Notes: generated by a model not told the origin, from the sequence alone. Positions 43,802 to 53,562 are shown, counted from the stretch's first letter. The stretch: DNA of 64,000 nucleotides from Paracoccaceae bacterium (GCA_902602765.1 CACKSH010000003.1:62001-126000), one strand, 5' to 3'. A program made the numbers and translations.

Positions 43802-44947
43802 CTAAACATGCCTCGTTAATTCCTCATGATACGCCCACTCAAGCCATGGTAGCATCAGTTCCAAATCAATTTTATTGACGGTTCCACCACACCATATTCT
43901 TAGCCCAGGTGGTGCATCCCTGTAAGCGGCAATATCAAAAGCGACCTTTTCATTTTCTAAGCGCTTAGAAATAGCTTTTGAAAATGCGACTCCATCACTA
44001 ATATTTGGATCTGTAAATTGTAGACAAACGGATGTTACTGAACGGGTATTGGGGTCAACAGCAAGATTATCTATCCAATCTCGTTGATCGCAGAAAGACC
44101 AAACTGTTTTTGCGTTAGCTTCTGCTCGGGCAATCAGTTTGTCTAAGCCGCCTATCTCTCTAGCCCATTTCAAGGCATATAAGAAATCTTCAACCGCCAA
44201 CATTGACGGTGTATTAATTGTAGCACCCTCGAAAATACCTTGGATTAATTTATTGTTTTTGGTCATTCTGAATATTTTTGGCACTGGCCAATTAACTTTA
44301 TGATTTTCTAAGCGCTCAATCGCCTTTGGAGATAAAATTATGACACCATGCGCTGCCTCTCCACCCATCACTTTTTGCCAGCTAAATGTTGTTACATCTA
44401 ACTTTTCGAATGGTAATCTGACGGCAAAGGCGGCTGATGTTGCATCACATATTGTCAAACCTTTCCGTTCAACTGGTATATCCTCTCCGCTCTGCATACA
44501 AACACCAGAAGTTGTACCATTCCATGTAAACACCACGTCGTTGTCATAATCGACTGAAGACATGTCAACGATGTGACCATAGTCGGCGGTTATAATCTCA
44601 GGTTTAATCTTTAACTCATTTACAACATCATTAATCCAGTCTTTTCCAAAGCTTTCCCAAGCTATCATTGTAGTTCTTCGGGCACCTAGTAAAGACCACA
44701 TCGCCATTTCCACGGCTCCAGTATCTGACGCTGGGACAATCCCCACTTTATAATCGGTGGGAATTTCTAAGATTTCTTTTATACTGTCTATTAGTTCTTT
44801 AAGTTTGCGTTTTCCCACATTAGCTCGATGTGATCTGCCTATCGCAGCTGTGCGTAGGTTATCTGTGGAAAATGTGGGATATTTGGCGCATGGCCCAGAA
44901 GAAAAATACGCGTTATCCGGCCGCGCAACCGGTTTTTGTTTATTCAT
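43802..44947 (-). CDS. serC: Phosphoserine aminotransferase
   Basis: The 381-residue PLP enzyme begins RPDNAYFSSGPCAKYP and has the lysine for PLP in TFSWQKVMGGEAAHG, the HRANVGKRKLKELI segment and GTTSGVC. This is the alphaproteobacterial (archaeal-like) SerC type. It converts 3-phosphohydroxypyruvate to phosphoserine, and may serve pyridoxal synthesis. It heads the serC-serA operon, with a candidate leader RNA in the 143-base gap before serB. Confidence 0.95.
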   Translation of the reverse strand: MNKQKPVARPDNAYFSSGPCAKYPTFSTDNLRTAAIGRSHRANVGKRKLKELIDSIKEILEIPTDYKVGIVPASDTGAVEMAMWSLLGARRTTMIAWESFGKDWINDVVNELKIKPEIITADYGHIVDMSSVDYDNDVVFTWNGTTSGVCMQSGEDIPVERKGLTICDATSAAFAVRLPFEKLDVTTFSWQKVMGGEAAHGVIILSPKAIERLENHKVNWPVPKIFRMTKNNKLIQGIFEGATINTPSMLAVEDFLYALKWAREIGGLDKLIARAEANAKTVWSFCDQRDWIDNLAVDPNTRSVTSVCLQFTDPNISDGVAFSKAISKRLENEKVAFDIAAYRDAPPGLRIWCGGTVNKIDLELMLPWLEWAYHEELTRHV

Positions 44948-44971
44948 TTATTTTACCCTTACAGATATATG

Positions 44972-44998
44972 CCCCTCGTTGGGGAGGGGTGTCCCACC
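44972..44998 (-). ncRNA. Candidate serC leader RNA element (two overlapping hairpins)
   Basis: On the minus strand, 25 bases before the serC start, GGTG-GGA-CACC (44988-44998) is followed by CCCCTC-CCCAAC-GAGGGG (44972-44989). The two stems share two bases, so they may compete. The position fits the published alphaproteobacterial serC RNA motif; I match it on position and general form, not on a covariance model. Confidence 0.45.
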
Positions 44999-45056
44999 AA
45001 AATCATTATAGATTTTGAAAGACTTTCACAAGTCAGAATTAAAGGTTATATCATGT

Positions 45057-45077
45057 TTACATTCGGATAAAATGTAA
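45057..45077. promoter_or_regulatory. Inverted repeat upstream of serB
   Basis: TTACATT (45057-45063) and AATGTAA (45071-45077) form a 7-bp inverted repeat with a 7-base spacer, 14 bases upstream of the serB ATG and within the serB/serC divergent region. It may be an operator or a small leader hairpin; no regulator can be named. Confidence 0.35.
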
Positions 45078-45090
45078 GTGAAAATATCAA

Positions 45091-45981
45091 ATGTATCATG
45101 TTATGCTTCTATGCTCTGATGAAAAAGGGGCTCTCACTCAGTACTTGGCTAACTCAGTTTATTCGTCCATGGATGGCCAGGATCTCTTATGGCTCGGCAA
45201 TCATGAAGCGATATGTTTCAACATAGAGAAAAAGAGCAACGCGCATCTAAAAATATGGTCGCATTTGCAGCTATTGAAAATAGATATGGTGGTCCAGAAG
45301 AAAGAAACTCATTTCAAGTCGCTACTTTTAGCTGACATGGATAGCACTTTGATAGAGCAAGAGTGTATTGATGAACTTGCAGATATGTATGGAGTTGGAA
45401 GTGAAGTAAAAAAAATAACAATGCGTGCCATGAATGGAGAGTTAGCGTTCCAAGATGCTTTGAAAGAGCGAGTAGCATTGTTGGCGGAATGCCCTAATAC
45501 AGTTGTCCAAGAAGTGTTGAAGCAAAGAATTACCTTACGCCCGGGTGGGAAAACTTTGGTTAATACGATGAAGGCGAACGGTGCATATACAGCCTTAGTT
45601 TCGGGTGGTTTTACCGCTTTCTCAGTTCCTGTTGGAGAAATTTTGGGTTTTGATGAGCAGCACGCAAATATACTACACGAAGAAAATGGGATCTTTACAG
45701 GTCAGGTAATCGATCCAATTTTAGGAAAAAATGAAAAAGTAAACCGATTAAAGAGCTTGGTAAAAGATAGAGGTCTCTCGGAAAAGGATGTATTGGCAGT
45801 TGGAGATGGGGCTAATGACTTGGGAATGTTAGAGATAGCTGGAATGGGCGTAGCAATGCATCCTAAACCAATTGTAGCTGAAAAATGCGATATTGTTATT
45901 AACCACTGTGATTTGACTTCTTTGCTCTATCTTCAAGGTTATAGGAAAGAAGAATTTGTAGGTACTAAAACTAAAAGTTAG
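45091..45981 (+). CDS. serB: Phosphoserine phosphatase
   Basis: The 296-residue HAD-family phosphatase has motif I ADMDSTLIEQECIDELA, motif II VSGGFTAFS, a lysine in GKNEKVNRL and motif III VGDGANDLGMLEIAG. The N-terminal region of about 80 residues resembles the regulatory part of SerB. It completes serine synthesis encoded by the divergent serC-serA operon. No clear Shine-Dalgarno is seen before ATG 45091. Confidence 0.95.
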   Translation: MYHVMLLCSDEKGALTQYLANSVYSSMDGQDLLWLGNHEAICFNIEKKSNAHLKIWSHLQLLKIDMVVQKKETHFKSLLLADMDSTLIEQECIDELADMYGVGSEVKKITMRAMNGELAFQDALKERVALLAECPNTVVQEVLKQRITLRPGGKTLVNTMKANGAYTALVSGGFTAFSVPVGEILGFDEQHANILHEENGIFTGQVIDPILGKNEKVNRLKSLVKDRGLSEKDVLAVGDGANDLGMLEIAGMGVAMHPKPIVAEKCDIVINHCDLTSLLYLQGYRKEEFVGTKTKS

Positions 45982-46002
45982 TGAGATTTCGCACCTACTT
46001 GT

Positions 46003-46031
46003 TTGAATAAGAATTTAACGGTCTATATCTT
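46003..46031 (+). promoter_or_regulatory. Candidate sigma70 promoter of msrB-msrA
   Basis: TTGAAT (46003-46008), a 17-base spacer and TATCTT (46026-46031) lie 34 bases upstream of the msrB start and just after serB. Confidence 0.45.
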
Positions 46032-46064
46032 AGTTGAAATGAAGAGAAAGCAGGAGTACATGTT

Positions 46065-46508
46065 GTGTCAAAATACTTTAAAGACTCAACGCGGGTTGAC
46101 CAATTAAATGAGATAGAGCACTGGGTTACCCAAGAAAACGGTACAGAGCGACCGGGTACCGGAAAATATCTGAATAATAAAGAGATGGGTATTTACGTAG
46201 ATATCGTTTCGGGAGAGCCCTTATTTTCATCTGATGATAAGTTTGAATCTGGCTGTGGTTGGCCTAGTTTCACTAAACCATTAATCTCGTCACATGTTAC
46301 AGAGTTACAAGACAGTAGCCATGGAATGTCGCGCACTGAGGTTAGATCAAAATTTGCAGATAGTCACCTCGGACATGTCTTCCCTGACGGGCCACGGGAT
46401 AGAGGCGGTTTACGTTATTGTATAAATTCTGCTAGCCTTCGTTTTATTCCGGTCGATGAGATGGAAGCAGAGGGCTATGGCGAATACATTAGTAAAATAG
46501 GGGTATAA
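46065..46508 (+). CDS. msrB: Peptide methionine (R)-S-oxide reductase
   Basis: The 147-residue MsrB has [23 protein letters not shown] and the catalytic cysteine in [11 protein letters not shown]. The two CxxC zinc-binding pairs found in many MsrBs are absent, so this looks like the zinc-free type. It repairs R-methionine sulfoxide in proteins. The GTG start at 46065 follows GCAGGAG. It is 1 base upstream of msrA. Confidence 0.95.
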   Translation: MSKYFKDSTRVDQLNEIEHWVTQENGTERPGTGKYLNNKEMGIYVDIVSGEPLFSSDDKFESGCGWPSFTKPLISSHVTELQDSSHGMSRTEVRSKFADSHLGHVFPDGPRDRGGLRYCINSASLRFIPVDEMEAEGYGEYISKIGV

Positions 46509-46509
46509 T

Positions 46510-47007
46510 ATGGCTAAAGCAATTTTTGCTGGTGGATGTTTTTGGGGCATGGAAGAATTAATTCGCGTTCGCCCTGGTGTGCTGCGAACTCGCGTCGGAT
46601 ATACTGGTGGACATGTTAGTAATCCTACCTATCGAATGGTTTGTACAAAAACAACTGGGCATGCAGAAGCTATAGAAATTGAGTATGACAATGATCTTAC
46701 CTCATACAGAGATCTTTTAGAGTTCTTTTTTAAAATTCATGACCCCACCACGTTAGATCGCCAGGGGAATGATATTGGCGATTCCTACAGATCAGAAATA
46801 TTTACTTTAAGCAATGAACAAGAAAATGATGCCCATCAAATAATCTCTGAGATTAATGAAAGTGGGCGTTGGCCGGGAAAAATAGTTACCAAGGTTTCAA
46901 AGGCTACTGATTTTTGGGAAGCTGAGCCAGAGCATCAGGATTATCTACAAAGATACCCTAGGGGTTATACGTGCCATTTTCCACGAGATAATTGGATATT
47001 ATCGTAG
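46510..47007 (+). CDS. msrA: Peptide methionine (S)-S-oxide reductase
   Basis: The 165-residue MsrA has the active-site GGCFWGMEE near the N-terminus, [47 protein letters not shown] and [12 protein letters not shown]. It repairs the S-epimer of methionine sulfoxide and forms an operon with msrB. The predicted resolving cysteine could be in TCHFPR near the end. Confidence 0.95.
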   Translation: MAKAIFAGGCFWGMEELIRVRPGVLRTRVGYTGGHVSNPTYRMVCTKTTGHAEAIEIEYDNDLTSYRDLLEFFFKIHDPTTLDRQGNDIGDSYRSEIFTLSNEQENDAHQIISEINESGRWPGKIVTKVSKATDFWEAEPEHQDYLQRYPRGYTCHFPRDNWILS

Positions 47008-47064
47008 TCCTAGTTCCTTTAAGATTTCACTTTCGAAGTCAATCGGTTTGAAAAATTCTAGTCG

Positions 47065-47093
47065 TTGACGATGAATACAATAACTCCTATCCT
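47065..47093 (+). promoter_or_regulatory. Candidate sigma70 promoter of the aminotransferase gene
   Basis: TTGACG (47065-47070), an exact 17-base spacer and TATCCT (47088-47093) sit 43 bases upstream of the ATG at 47136 in the 128-base gap after msrA. Confidence 0.55.
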
Positions 47094-47135
47094 TTTTTAG
47101 GCTCAAGCAGAGTTTTTTTAATGAGGCTCCATTAA

Positions 47136-48533
47136 ATGAATATAAGAAACCATTTTCCTACTGAGGAATTACAAAAGCGTGATGCGGCGCATCATTTGCA
47201 CCCATTTTCAGCTCAAGCTGATCTGGCTAAAAAAGGGTCAAAAATAATCACCTCTGCGCAGGGGGTTCATGTTTTCGATAGTAATGGTGAACAAATTTTG
47301 GATGCTATGGCTGGTTTATGGTGTGTAAATATCGGTTATGGCCGAGAAGAATTGGCTCAGGCTGCAGAACGGCAAATGAGAGAATTGCCCTATTATAACA
47401 CTTTTTTTCAGACTACGCATATTCCTGCGATTGATCTTTCAGAAAAACTTGCGCAATTAGCGCCAAGGGATCTCAATCATGTATTTTATGCTGGGTCAGG
47501 GTCTGAAGCAAACGACACCAATATTCGCATTGTGAGGCAATACTGGGCCTCATTGGGTTATTCAAAAAAAAATATAATAATCAGTAGAAAAAATGCATAT
47601 CACGGTTCTACTCTGGGTGGGGCTTCTTTAGGCGGGATGAGTGCGATGCATAAACAGGGTGGTTTGCCTATTCCCGATGTGCACCATATTAATCAACCCG
47701 ATTGGTGGGCTGAAGGTGGTGAACTTAATCCAGAGGAATTTGGCTTGGCTAGAGCGAGAGAACTTGAAGAAGCAATAATTGAACTGGGTGAAGATAGAGT
47801 GGCAGCATTTATAGCAGAGCCTGTACAAGGTGCGGGTGGGGTTATAGTTCCGCCAGATACATACTGGCCGGAAATTCAGAGAATTTGCGATAAGTACGAG
47901 ATAATTTTAATTGCTGATGAAGTCATTTGCGGTTTTGGAAGAACTGGTAATTGGTTCGGCTCACAAACGATGAATATCAGGCCAGATATTATGACAATAG
48001 CCAAAGGCCTGAGCTCTGGCTATCAGCCGATTGGTGGTTCGATCGTTACAAAAAAAATAGCTGATGTCATTGGAAAAGATGAGTTTAACCATGGTTACAC
48101 TTACTCAAGTCATCCAGTTGCGGCCGCAGTTGCCCTAGCAAATTTAAATATTATCGAATCTGAAGGAATTATTGATCGCGTTCGTAATGTTACGGCGCCA
48201 TACTTAGCAACAAAATGGACAACTTTAGCGGACCATCCAATGGTTGGTGAAGCAAAAATTGTTGGAATGATGGGATCAATAGCATTAACGCCTAATAAAA
48301 CAAATCGGGCTAGATTTTCAGCACCATCTGGTACGGTAGGCTATATTTGCCGAGAACGTTGTTTTGCAAACAGGCTTATAATGCGTCATGTTGGAGATCG
48401 AATGATTATATCCCCGCCTCTGATCATAGACAAAGAGCAGATTGATATTTTGATTGAACGGGCTTGGAAATCGTTGGACGAGGGTATGAGCAATGTCAAA
48501 GAAAAGGAACTGTGGGAAAGTGCTCCTACCTGA
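47136..48533 (+). CDS. Class III (omega) aminotransferase, polyamine:pyruvate-type
   Basis: The 465-residue PLP enzyme has HHLHPFSAQADLAKKG, DAMAGLWCVNIGYGREELAQAA, FYAGSGSEANDTNIR, AYHGSTLGGASLGGM, EPVQGAGGVIVPP, IADEVICGFGRTGNWFG and the PLP lysine in TIAKGLSSGYQP. It resembles SpuC-like putrescine/cadaverine-pyruvate and related omega-amino aminotransferases. The polyamine-type ABC importer directly downstream supports polyamine or diamine breakdown. Other omega-amino acids such as taurine cannot be excluded. Confidence 0.88.
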   Translation: MNIRNHFPTEELQKRDAAHHLHPFSAQADLAKKGSKIITSAQGVHVFDSNGEQILDAMAGLWCVNIGYGREELAQAAERQMRELPYYNTFFQTTHIPAIDLSEKLAQLAPRDLNHVFYAGSGSEANDTNIRIVRQYWASLGYSKKNIIISRKNAYHGSTLGGASLGGMSAMHKQGGLPIPDVHHINQPDWWAEGGELNPEEFGLARARELEEAIIELGEDRVAAFIAEPVQGAGGVIVPPDTYWPEIQRICDKYEIILIADEVICGFGRTGNWFGSQTMNIRPDIMTIAKGLSSGYQPIGGSIVTKKIADVIGKDEFNHGYTYSSHPVAAAVALANLNIIESEGIIDRVRNVTAPYLATKWTTLADHPMVGEAKIVGMMGSIALTPNKTNRARFSAPSGTVGYICRERCFANRLIMRHVGDRMIISPPLIIDKEQIDILIERAWKSLDEGMSNVKEKELWESAPT

Positions 48534-48667
48534 TTATTTGAGTTGAAGAAATATATTCAAAAACAAATCATTAGATAAATTTCGTATATACTGTTGATCT
48601 GTTGTTATCTCTTATGTTCTAATCGGACGATTCTATAGCAAAGATAACAAATACCAGGGTTTAGATA

Positions 48668-49768
48668 TTGGCCAAAGATTCGCATTTAGAAGCTTTTGTA
48701 AGCTTTAACCGTGTTCAAAAGAGCTACGATGGTGAAACTCTGGTAGTAAAAGATCTCAATCTTGAAATCCCAAAAGGTGAATTTTTAACTATGCTTGGCC
48801 CATCTGGTTCGGGAAAAACGACATGTTTGATGATGCTGGCAGGTTTTGAAACAGCTACCCATGGTGATATAATGTTGAATGGAATTTCAATAAACAATAT
48901 TCCTCCTCACAAGCGTGGTATTGGAATGGTATTTCAAAACTATGCTTTGTTTCCTCATATGACTGTAGCAGAAAACTTATCGTTTCCATTAGAAGTTAGA
49001 AAGCTTGAAAAATCCTTGCGCGAAGAAAAGGTAAAAAGAGCCTTGGATATGGTGGAAATGGGAGAGTTTAAAGGACGTAGGCCTGCTCAACTTTCTGGGG
49101 GCCAACAGCAGCGAATTGCCCTTGCACGCGCGCTTGTATTTGAGCCAGAGCTAGTTTTGATGGATGAACCACTAGGTGCGCTAGATAAACAACTTCGTGA
49201 GAAAATGCAGTTTGAAATAACTGCGCTTGCACATCGTCTTGGGATTACAGTTGTATATGTTACCCATGATCAGACAGAGGCCCTGACAATGTCAGACAGG
49301 GTCGCTGTTTTTAACGATGGCCGAATTCAACAATTAGCTACGCCAGACCAATTGTATGAAGAACCAGAAAACAGTTTTGTTGCACAATTCATTGGTGAGA
49401 ATAATACGCTGGATGGGGTAGTGAAGGAACTGAAAAGCGACTTTGCGGTAGTTAAACTGGATAGTGGTGATATTATTGATTGTAAACCAGTAAATGTTTC
49501 TCAAGTCGGTGAGCGAACTCAAGTTTCCGTCAGACCTGAGAGGGTTGAACTGAATAAAAATAAGCTTCCAAAAAAAGCACATACTTTGACTGCTGAAGTT
49601 TTAGAATTTATTTACATGGGTGATACTTTTCGCACGAGGCTTAAGGTAGCTGGTAACGAAAACTTTATTGTAAAAACAAGAAATTCGTCTAATCAAGTGC
49701 GTCTAAAGCCTGGAGAGAAGGTTGAAATAGGTTGGTCTCCAGAGTGCTGTCGTGCTTTAGATGCTTGA
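48668..49768 (+). CDS. Polyamine-type ABC transporter ATP-binding protein (PotA/PotG-like)
   Basis: The 366-residue ATPase has Walker A GPSGSGKTT, MVFQNYALFPHMT, LSGGQQQRIALARAL, LVLMDEPLGALDKQLR and VTHDQTEALTMSDR. The C-terminal TOBE domain runs from about residue 285 to the end (VSVRPERVEL). It energises the import complex with the following three genes. The start is TTG at 48668 after CAGGG. It heads the transporter operon, 134 bases downstream of the aminotransferase. Confidence 0.92.
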   Translation: MAKDSHLEAFVSFNRVQKSYDGETLVVKDLNLEIPKGEFLTMLGPSGSGKTTCLMMLAGFETATHGDIMLNGISINNIPPHKRGIGMVFQNYALFPHMTVAENLSFPLEVRKLEKSLREEKVKRALDMVEMGEFKGRRPAQLSGGQQQRIALARALVFEPELVLMDEPLGALDKQLREKMQFEITALAHRLGITVVYVTHDQTEALTMSDRVAVFNDGRIQQLATPDQLYEEPENSFVAQFIGENNTLDGVVKELKSDFAVVKLDSGDIIDCKPVNVSQVGERTQVSVRPERVELNKNKLPKKAHTLTAEVLEFIYMGDTFRTRLKVAGNENFIVKTRNSSNQVRLKPGEKVEIGWSPECCRALDA

Positions 49769-49877
49769 AAAGGAGTTGGTTTGGCTTATTCATTACTGAA
49801 TAGAGCTTACACAGTGTTGGTTAAGTTGCCCGTGAGGCTGATACTGTTTTCTAACAACGGGTAAATGGGAGAAGGTA

Positions 49878-50984
49878 ATGAACTTCACTAAAACAATTAT
49901 GACAACTGCTTCAGCAGCATTGATTTCTGGTGCCGCTTTTGCAGATGGTCACATGTCTATGGAAATGACTATCGTATCTTGGGGCGGAGCATACTCAAAT
50001 TCTCAATTGAGGGCATACCATGAACCGTATTCTGCGAAAACTGGTGTGACAATTCTCAATGATGATAGTTCATCAACAGCTGTAGCTCAATTAAGAGCTA
50101 TGAATGAAGCAAACAATATAACTTGGGATGTTGTTGACGTAGAAGCTGCTCCAGCCATGCAGCTTTGCGACGAAGGCTTAGCTATGGAAATTGATCCAGA
50201 CACTATGCTTGCAGCAGCACCAGACGGAACGCCTGCATCTGAAGATTTTGGCGATATGCTCGTTTCAGAGTGTTTCATTCCACAAATCGTTTACTCTACT
50301 ACATTTGGTTATCGAACGGATCTTGTGGGTGATACGCCTCCTGATAATGTTTGTGCAGTTTTTGATACCAAAACGTATCCAGGAAAACGCTCACTTTTCA
50401 GTGTTCCAATTAATCAGATGGAGTGGGCTCTGCTTTGTGACGGCGTAGCCAAATCAGAGATCTATGACGTACTGGCGACAGAAGAAGGTCAAGACCGCGC
50501 ACTTGCTAAACTGGATACTATTAAAGACGATGTCATCTGGGTTTCTTCCGGTTCTGACACTCCCCAGTTACTTGCTGATGGTGAAGTCATTATGGGCGCT
50601 ACTTACAATGGACGTTTGTTTTCTCTAATTGAAGAGCAAAAACAGCCTGTTGCGATGATTTGGGACGGACAGGTCATGGACTTAGACGGTTGGATTATTC
50701 CAGCTGGATTGAGCCCTGAAAGACAAGCTCGTGCTTTGGACTACATTATGTTTGCAACAGACACCCAACGGCTGGCTGATCAGGCAAAATACATCAGTTA
50801 TGGTCCTGCCAGAGCGTCATCAGCTCCATTGGTCGGTAAACACGCTGATCTTGGGATAGATATGGCTCCTCATATGCCAACTGCCCCTGAAAATTTATCA
50901 AGAGCATTTTTGATGAATTATGATTTTTGGGCGGATTACAGAGACGATCTGGATGCTAAATTCCAAGCTTGGTTAGCAAAATAA
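49878..50984 (+). CDS. Polyamine-type ABC transporter periplasmic binding protein
   Basis: The 368-residue protein has a signal peptide (MNFTKTIMTTASAALISGAAFA, cleaved about residue 22). The mature domain is of the PotD/PotF-like family: IVSWGGAYSNSQLRAYHEPYSAKTG, TWDVVDVEAAPAMQLCDEG, GYRTDL, LLADGEVIMGATYNGRLF and DGWIIPAGL. It binds a polyamine or related cation in the periplasm. GGGAGAAGG precedes the ATG. A strong hairpin follows, before the permease genes. Confidence 0.9.
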   Translation: MNFTKTIMTTASAALISGAAFADGHMSMEMTIVSWGGAYSNSQLRAYHEPYSAKTGVTILNDDSSSTAVAQLRAMNEANNITWDVVDVEAAPAMQLCDEGLAMEIDPDTMLAAAPDGTPASEDFGDMLVSECFIPQIVYSTTFGYRTDLVGDTPPDNVCAVFDTKTYPGKRSLFSVPINQMEWALLCDGVAKSEIYDVLATEEGQDRALAKLDTIKDDVIWVSSGSDTPQLLADGEVIMGATYNGRLFSLIEEQKQPVAMIWDGQVMDLDGWIIPAGLSPERQARALDYIMFATDTQRLADQAKYISYGPARASSAPLVGKHADLGIDMAPHMPTAPENLSRAFLMNYDFWADYRDDLDAKFQAWLAK

Positions 50985-50999
50985 AAACTTGTAAATAAT

Positions 51000-51022
51000 A
51001 GAAGGGCCAACAAGGCCCTTCT
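51000..51022 (+). terminator. Hairpin between binding protein and permease genes of the polyamine operon
   Basis: AGAAGGGCC pairs perfectly with GGCCCTTCT over an AACAA loop, then TATCAC. The T-tract is short, so it is probably a partial terminator that sets subunit ratios. Confidence 0.75.
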
Positions 51023-51071
51023 TATCACACATAATTTAAGCAAGATTTATTTTTGCGAATAGGGCCTGTTG

Positions 51072-52346
51072 ATGGTAAACACTCCCTCAGATAAGATTTT
51101 GTTATCGGCAGATGGTAGGCCTTTAAAGCAAAGCCTAAGTCGTTCGCTAAGACAGCAAAAAATAAGAGCCTTATTGCTTATTGCGCCTTTACTGATTTTT
51201 ATTTTTGTAGCATTTATAATGCCGATTGTGTCGATGCTATCTCGATCGGTCGAGAATGACTTGGTATCGAAAACATTACCTCAAACAGTTCAAGCACTTC
51301 AGTCTTGGGATGCTTTAAGCGGGGAACTACCATCGGAGCCTGTATATGCTGCATTTGCCTTAGACATTCAGAATGCCGCTAAAGCTAAAGTTCATACCAA
51401 GGTTGCACTAAGGCTCAACTATGAAAAGTCAGGGATCGCATCACTATTTAAAAAGACAGCAAGAAAAGCAAAAAAATGGGATATTCAAAATGATGGTCCA
51501 TTTAAGGATAAATTAATAAAAGTTCACAAGGGGTGGGGAGAAATTGAAGTATGGAAAACTTTAAAAACGCATAGTCCGCGATACACGTCTGGATATTTTT
51601 TAAATGCAATCGATATGCGTAAAACAGCAGAAGGTGCAGATTTCCAACCTGAAGATAAAACTATTTTAATTAAGTTGTTCCAACGCACCCTTATTATGTC
51701 TTTGATAATCACATTTTCGTGCATTCTTCTTGGCTATCCAGTGGCGTGGCTACTTGCAAATTTACCCATGCGACAGGCAAACCTCCTTATGATCCTAGTG
51801 CTATTGCCATTTTGGACATCCTTATTGGTCCGGACATCAGCTTGGAAGGTAATGTTGCAGCAGCAAGGGGTGATAAATGATATTTTAGTGCAACTAAGCC
51901 TTGTTTCAGACGAGGCCCGTCTAATTATGATAAATAATGAGATTGGGACTATTGTTGCTATGACCCATATTCTTTTACCATTTATGATTTTACCAATGTA
52001 TTCAGTGATGCAAACAATACCTCCAAGTTATTTGCGCGCTGCAAAGTCACTAGGCGCCACAAACTGGACTGCTTTTTGGCGAGTATATTTTCCTCAGTCA
52101 GTACCTGGTATTGGAGCTGGATCAATTCTAGTTTTTATACTTGCGATTGGCTATTATATTACACCCGAGATTGTTGGTGGTACGAAAGGTGTCTTCATAT
52201 CTAACCGTATAGCTTATCACATATTGAAATCCTTAAACTGGGGACTGGCGGCTGCCCTAGGCACAATCCTACTTATTGCAGTGCTGGTTTTATATTGGAC
52301 CTACGATAAAATTATAGGGATCGATAATGTGAAATTAGGTGGGTAG
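51072..52346 (+). CDS. Polyamine-type ABC transporter permease (PotB/PotH-like)
   Basis: The 424-residue membrane protein has TM1 (ALLLIAPLLIFIFVAFIMPIVSML), a large periplasmic insertion of about 150 residues (residues 60-205), and then the usual five-helix core. The EAA-type loop is IPPSYLRAAKSLGATNWTAFWRVYFPQSVPG (about 320-350). The ATG at 51072 is used rather than TTG at 51069. The long loop is not typical of E. coli PotB and may contact the binding protein. Confidence 0.9.
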   Translation: MVNTPSDKILLSADGRPLKQSLSRSLRQQKIRALLLIAPLLIFIFVAFIMPIVSMLSRSVENDLVSKTLPQTVQALQSWDALSGELPSEPVYAAFALDIQNAAKAKVHTKVALRLNYEKSGIASLFKKTARKAKKWDIQNDGPFKDKLIKVHKGWGEIEVWKTLKTHSPRYTSGYFLNAIDMRKTAEGADFQPEDKTILIKLFQRTLIMSLIITFSCILLGYPVAWLLANLPMRQANLLMILVLLPFWTSLLVRTSAWKVMLQQQGVINDILVQLSLVSDEARLIMINNEIGTIVAMTHILLPFMILPMYSVMQTIPPSYLRAAKSLGATNWTAFWRVYFPQSVPGIGAGSILVFILAIGYYITPEIVGGTKGVFISNRIAYHILKSLNWGLAAALGTILLIAVLVLYWTYDKIIGIDNVKLGG

Positions 52347-52350
52347 AAGT

Positions 52351-53562
52351 ATGAGTGAACCTAAAGTCATCTATTCGAACCCATTTATTTTTACTATTAC
52401 GTCTATGGGAATAATGGGAGGTTTAATAGGATTAATTTTTGGTGTTGCTAATGGATCTGGACCAATTGGTTTGATTTTTGGGGCTTTGTTTATGGCTCTG
52501 ATTAGTTTCTTAGCGACATTTTTGAGTAAAAATGAATCTTTAGCGCGCTACAGTATTTGTGTGTTTCTTACATTAGTTGGGTTCTATTTTATTGGGGTTA
52601 TTGGATTATTTTTAGGGCTTATGTTGGGTTTGTTTTCGAGCTGGTTTTTGTTCTGGCTTCACTTAGGAAGATATAGGGCAAAGCTCCAGCCATATCTTTC
52701 ACCAGGCCAGGTTTTGTGGCACTACACGTTTAGAGTTATTTGTGGAATTATTTTTTTATTCCTAATCACGCCAATTCTTGTCGTGATGCCTTTGTCGTTT
52801 AATGCACAGGATTTCTTCACCTTCACTCCTGAGATGCTTAGGTTCGATCCAGATGGATACTCTCTTAAACATTACAGAGATTTTTTTACCAATAATGAGT
52901 GGCAGCGATCTTTTAAAAATTCATTATTAATTGCTCCAGTTGCAACCATTGTCTCTGTGTCTCTCGGTACACTTGCTGCTATTGGTTTGAGCCAAAGTCA
53001 TGTGCCATTTAAGAGAGCAATTACTGCTGTTTTAATCTCGCCTATGATTGTTCCTTTGATCATTTCGGCAACAGGAATGTTTTTCTTTTACTCTCACGTT
53101 GGAAATTTTCTAGAAGACACTGTAGGGCTTGATAAAAATTTTGTCGGTTACGTTAAAGTTATTCTTGCTCACAGCGTTTTAGGTATTCCATTTGTAATAA
53201 TTACAGTAACTGCAACGCTTGTAGGCTTTGATAATTCTCTGACGAGGGCAGCAGCAAATATGGGTGCAGACCCGGTTAAGACATTTTTCAAAATACAAAT
53301 GCCACTTATTTTGCCTGGTGTTATATCTGGTGGATTGTTTGCTTTTATTACCTCTTTTGATGAAGTCGTCGTCGTGATGTTCGTAGGCTCGACAAATCAA
53401 AAAACTTTACCATGGCAAATGTTTACTGGATTGAGAGAGCAAATAAGCCCCACAATTCTAGCAGTTGCAACTATATTAGTTGTGATCTCTATCGCTCTTC
53501 TAGTAACTCTTGAATTACTGCGTAGGAGATCCGAAAGGTTGAGAGGTTTATCGCCTGGCTAA
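52351..53562 (+). CDS. Polyamine-type ABC transporter permease (PotC/PotI-like)
   Basis: The 403-residue membrane protein has four extra N-terminal helices (residues about 10-110, glycine-rich) before the standard PotC core from about 125: VICGIIFLFLITPILVVMPLSFNA. The EAA loop is DNSLTRAAANMGADPVKTFFKIQMPLILPG. GGGTAGAAGT supports the ATG at 52351; a GTG at 52339 overlaps the previous gene. It completes the polyamine importer. The added helices lengthen it beyond the usual 260-280 residues. Confidence 0.9.
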   Translation: MSEPKVIYSNPFIFTITSMGIMGGLIGLIFGVANGSGPIGLIFGALFMALISFLATFLSKNESLARYSICVFLTLVGFYFIGVIGLFLGLMLGLFSSWFLFWLHLGRYRAKLQPYLSPGQVLWHYTFRVICGIIFLFLITPILVVMPLSFNAQDFFTFTPEMLRFDPDGYSLKHYRDFFTNNEWQRSFKNSLLIAPVATIVSVSLGTLAAIGLSQSHVPFKRAITAVLISPMIVPLIISATGMFFFYSHVGNFLEDTVGLDKNFVGYVKVILAHSVLGIPFVIITVTATLVGFDNSLTRAAANMGADPVKTFFKIQMPLILPGVISGGLFAFITSFDEVVVVMFVGSTNQKTLPWQMFTGLREQISPTILAVATILVVISIALLVTLELLRRRSERLRGLSPG

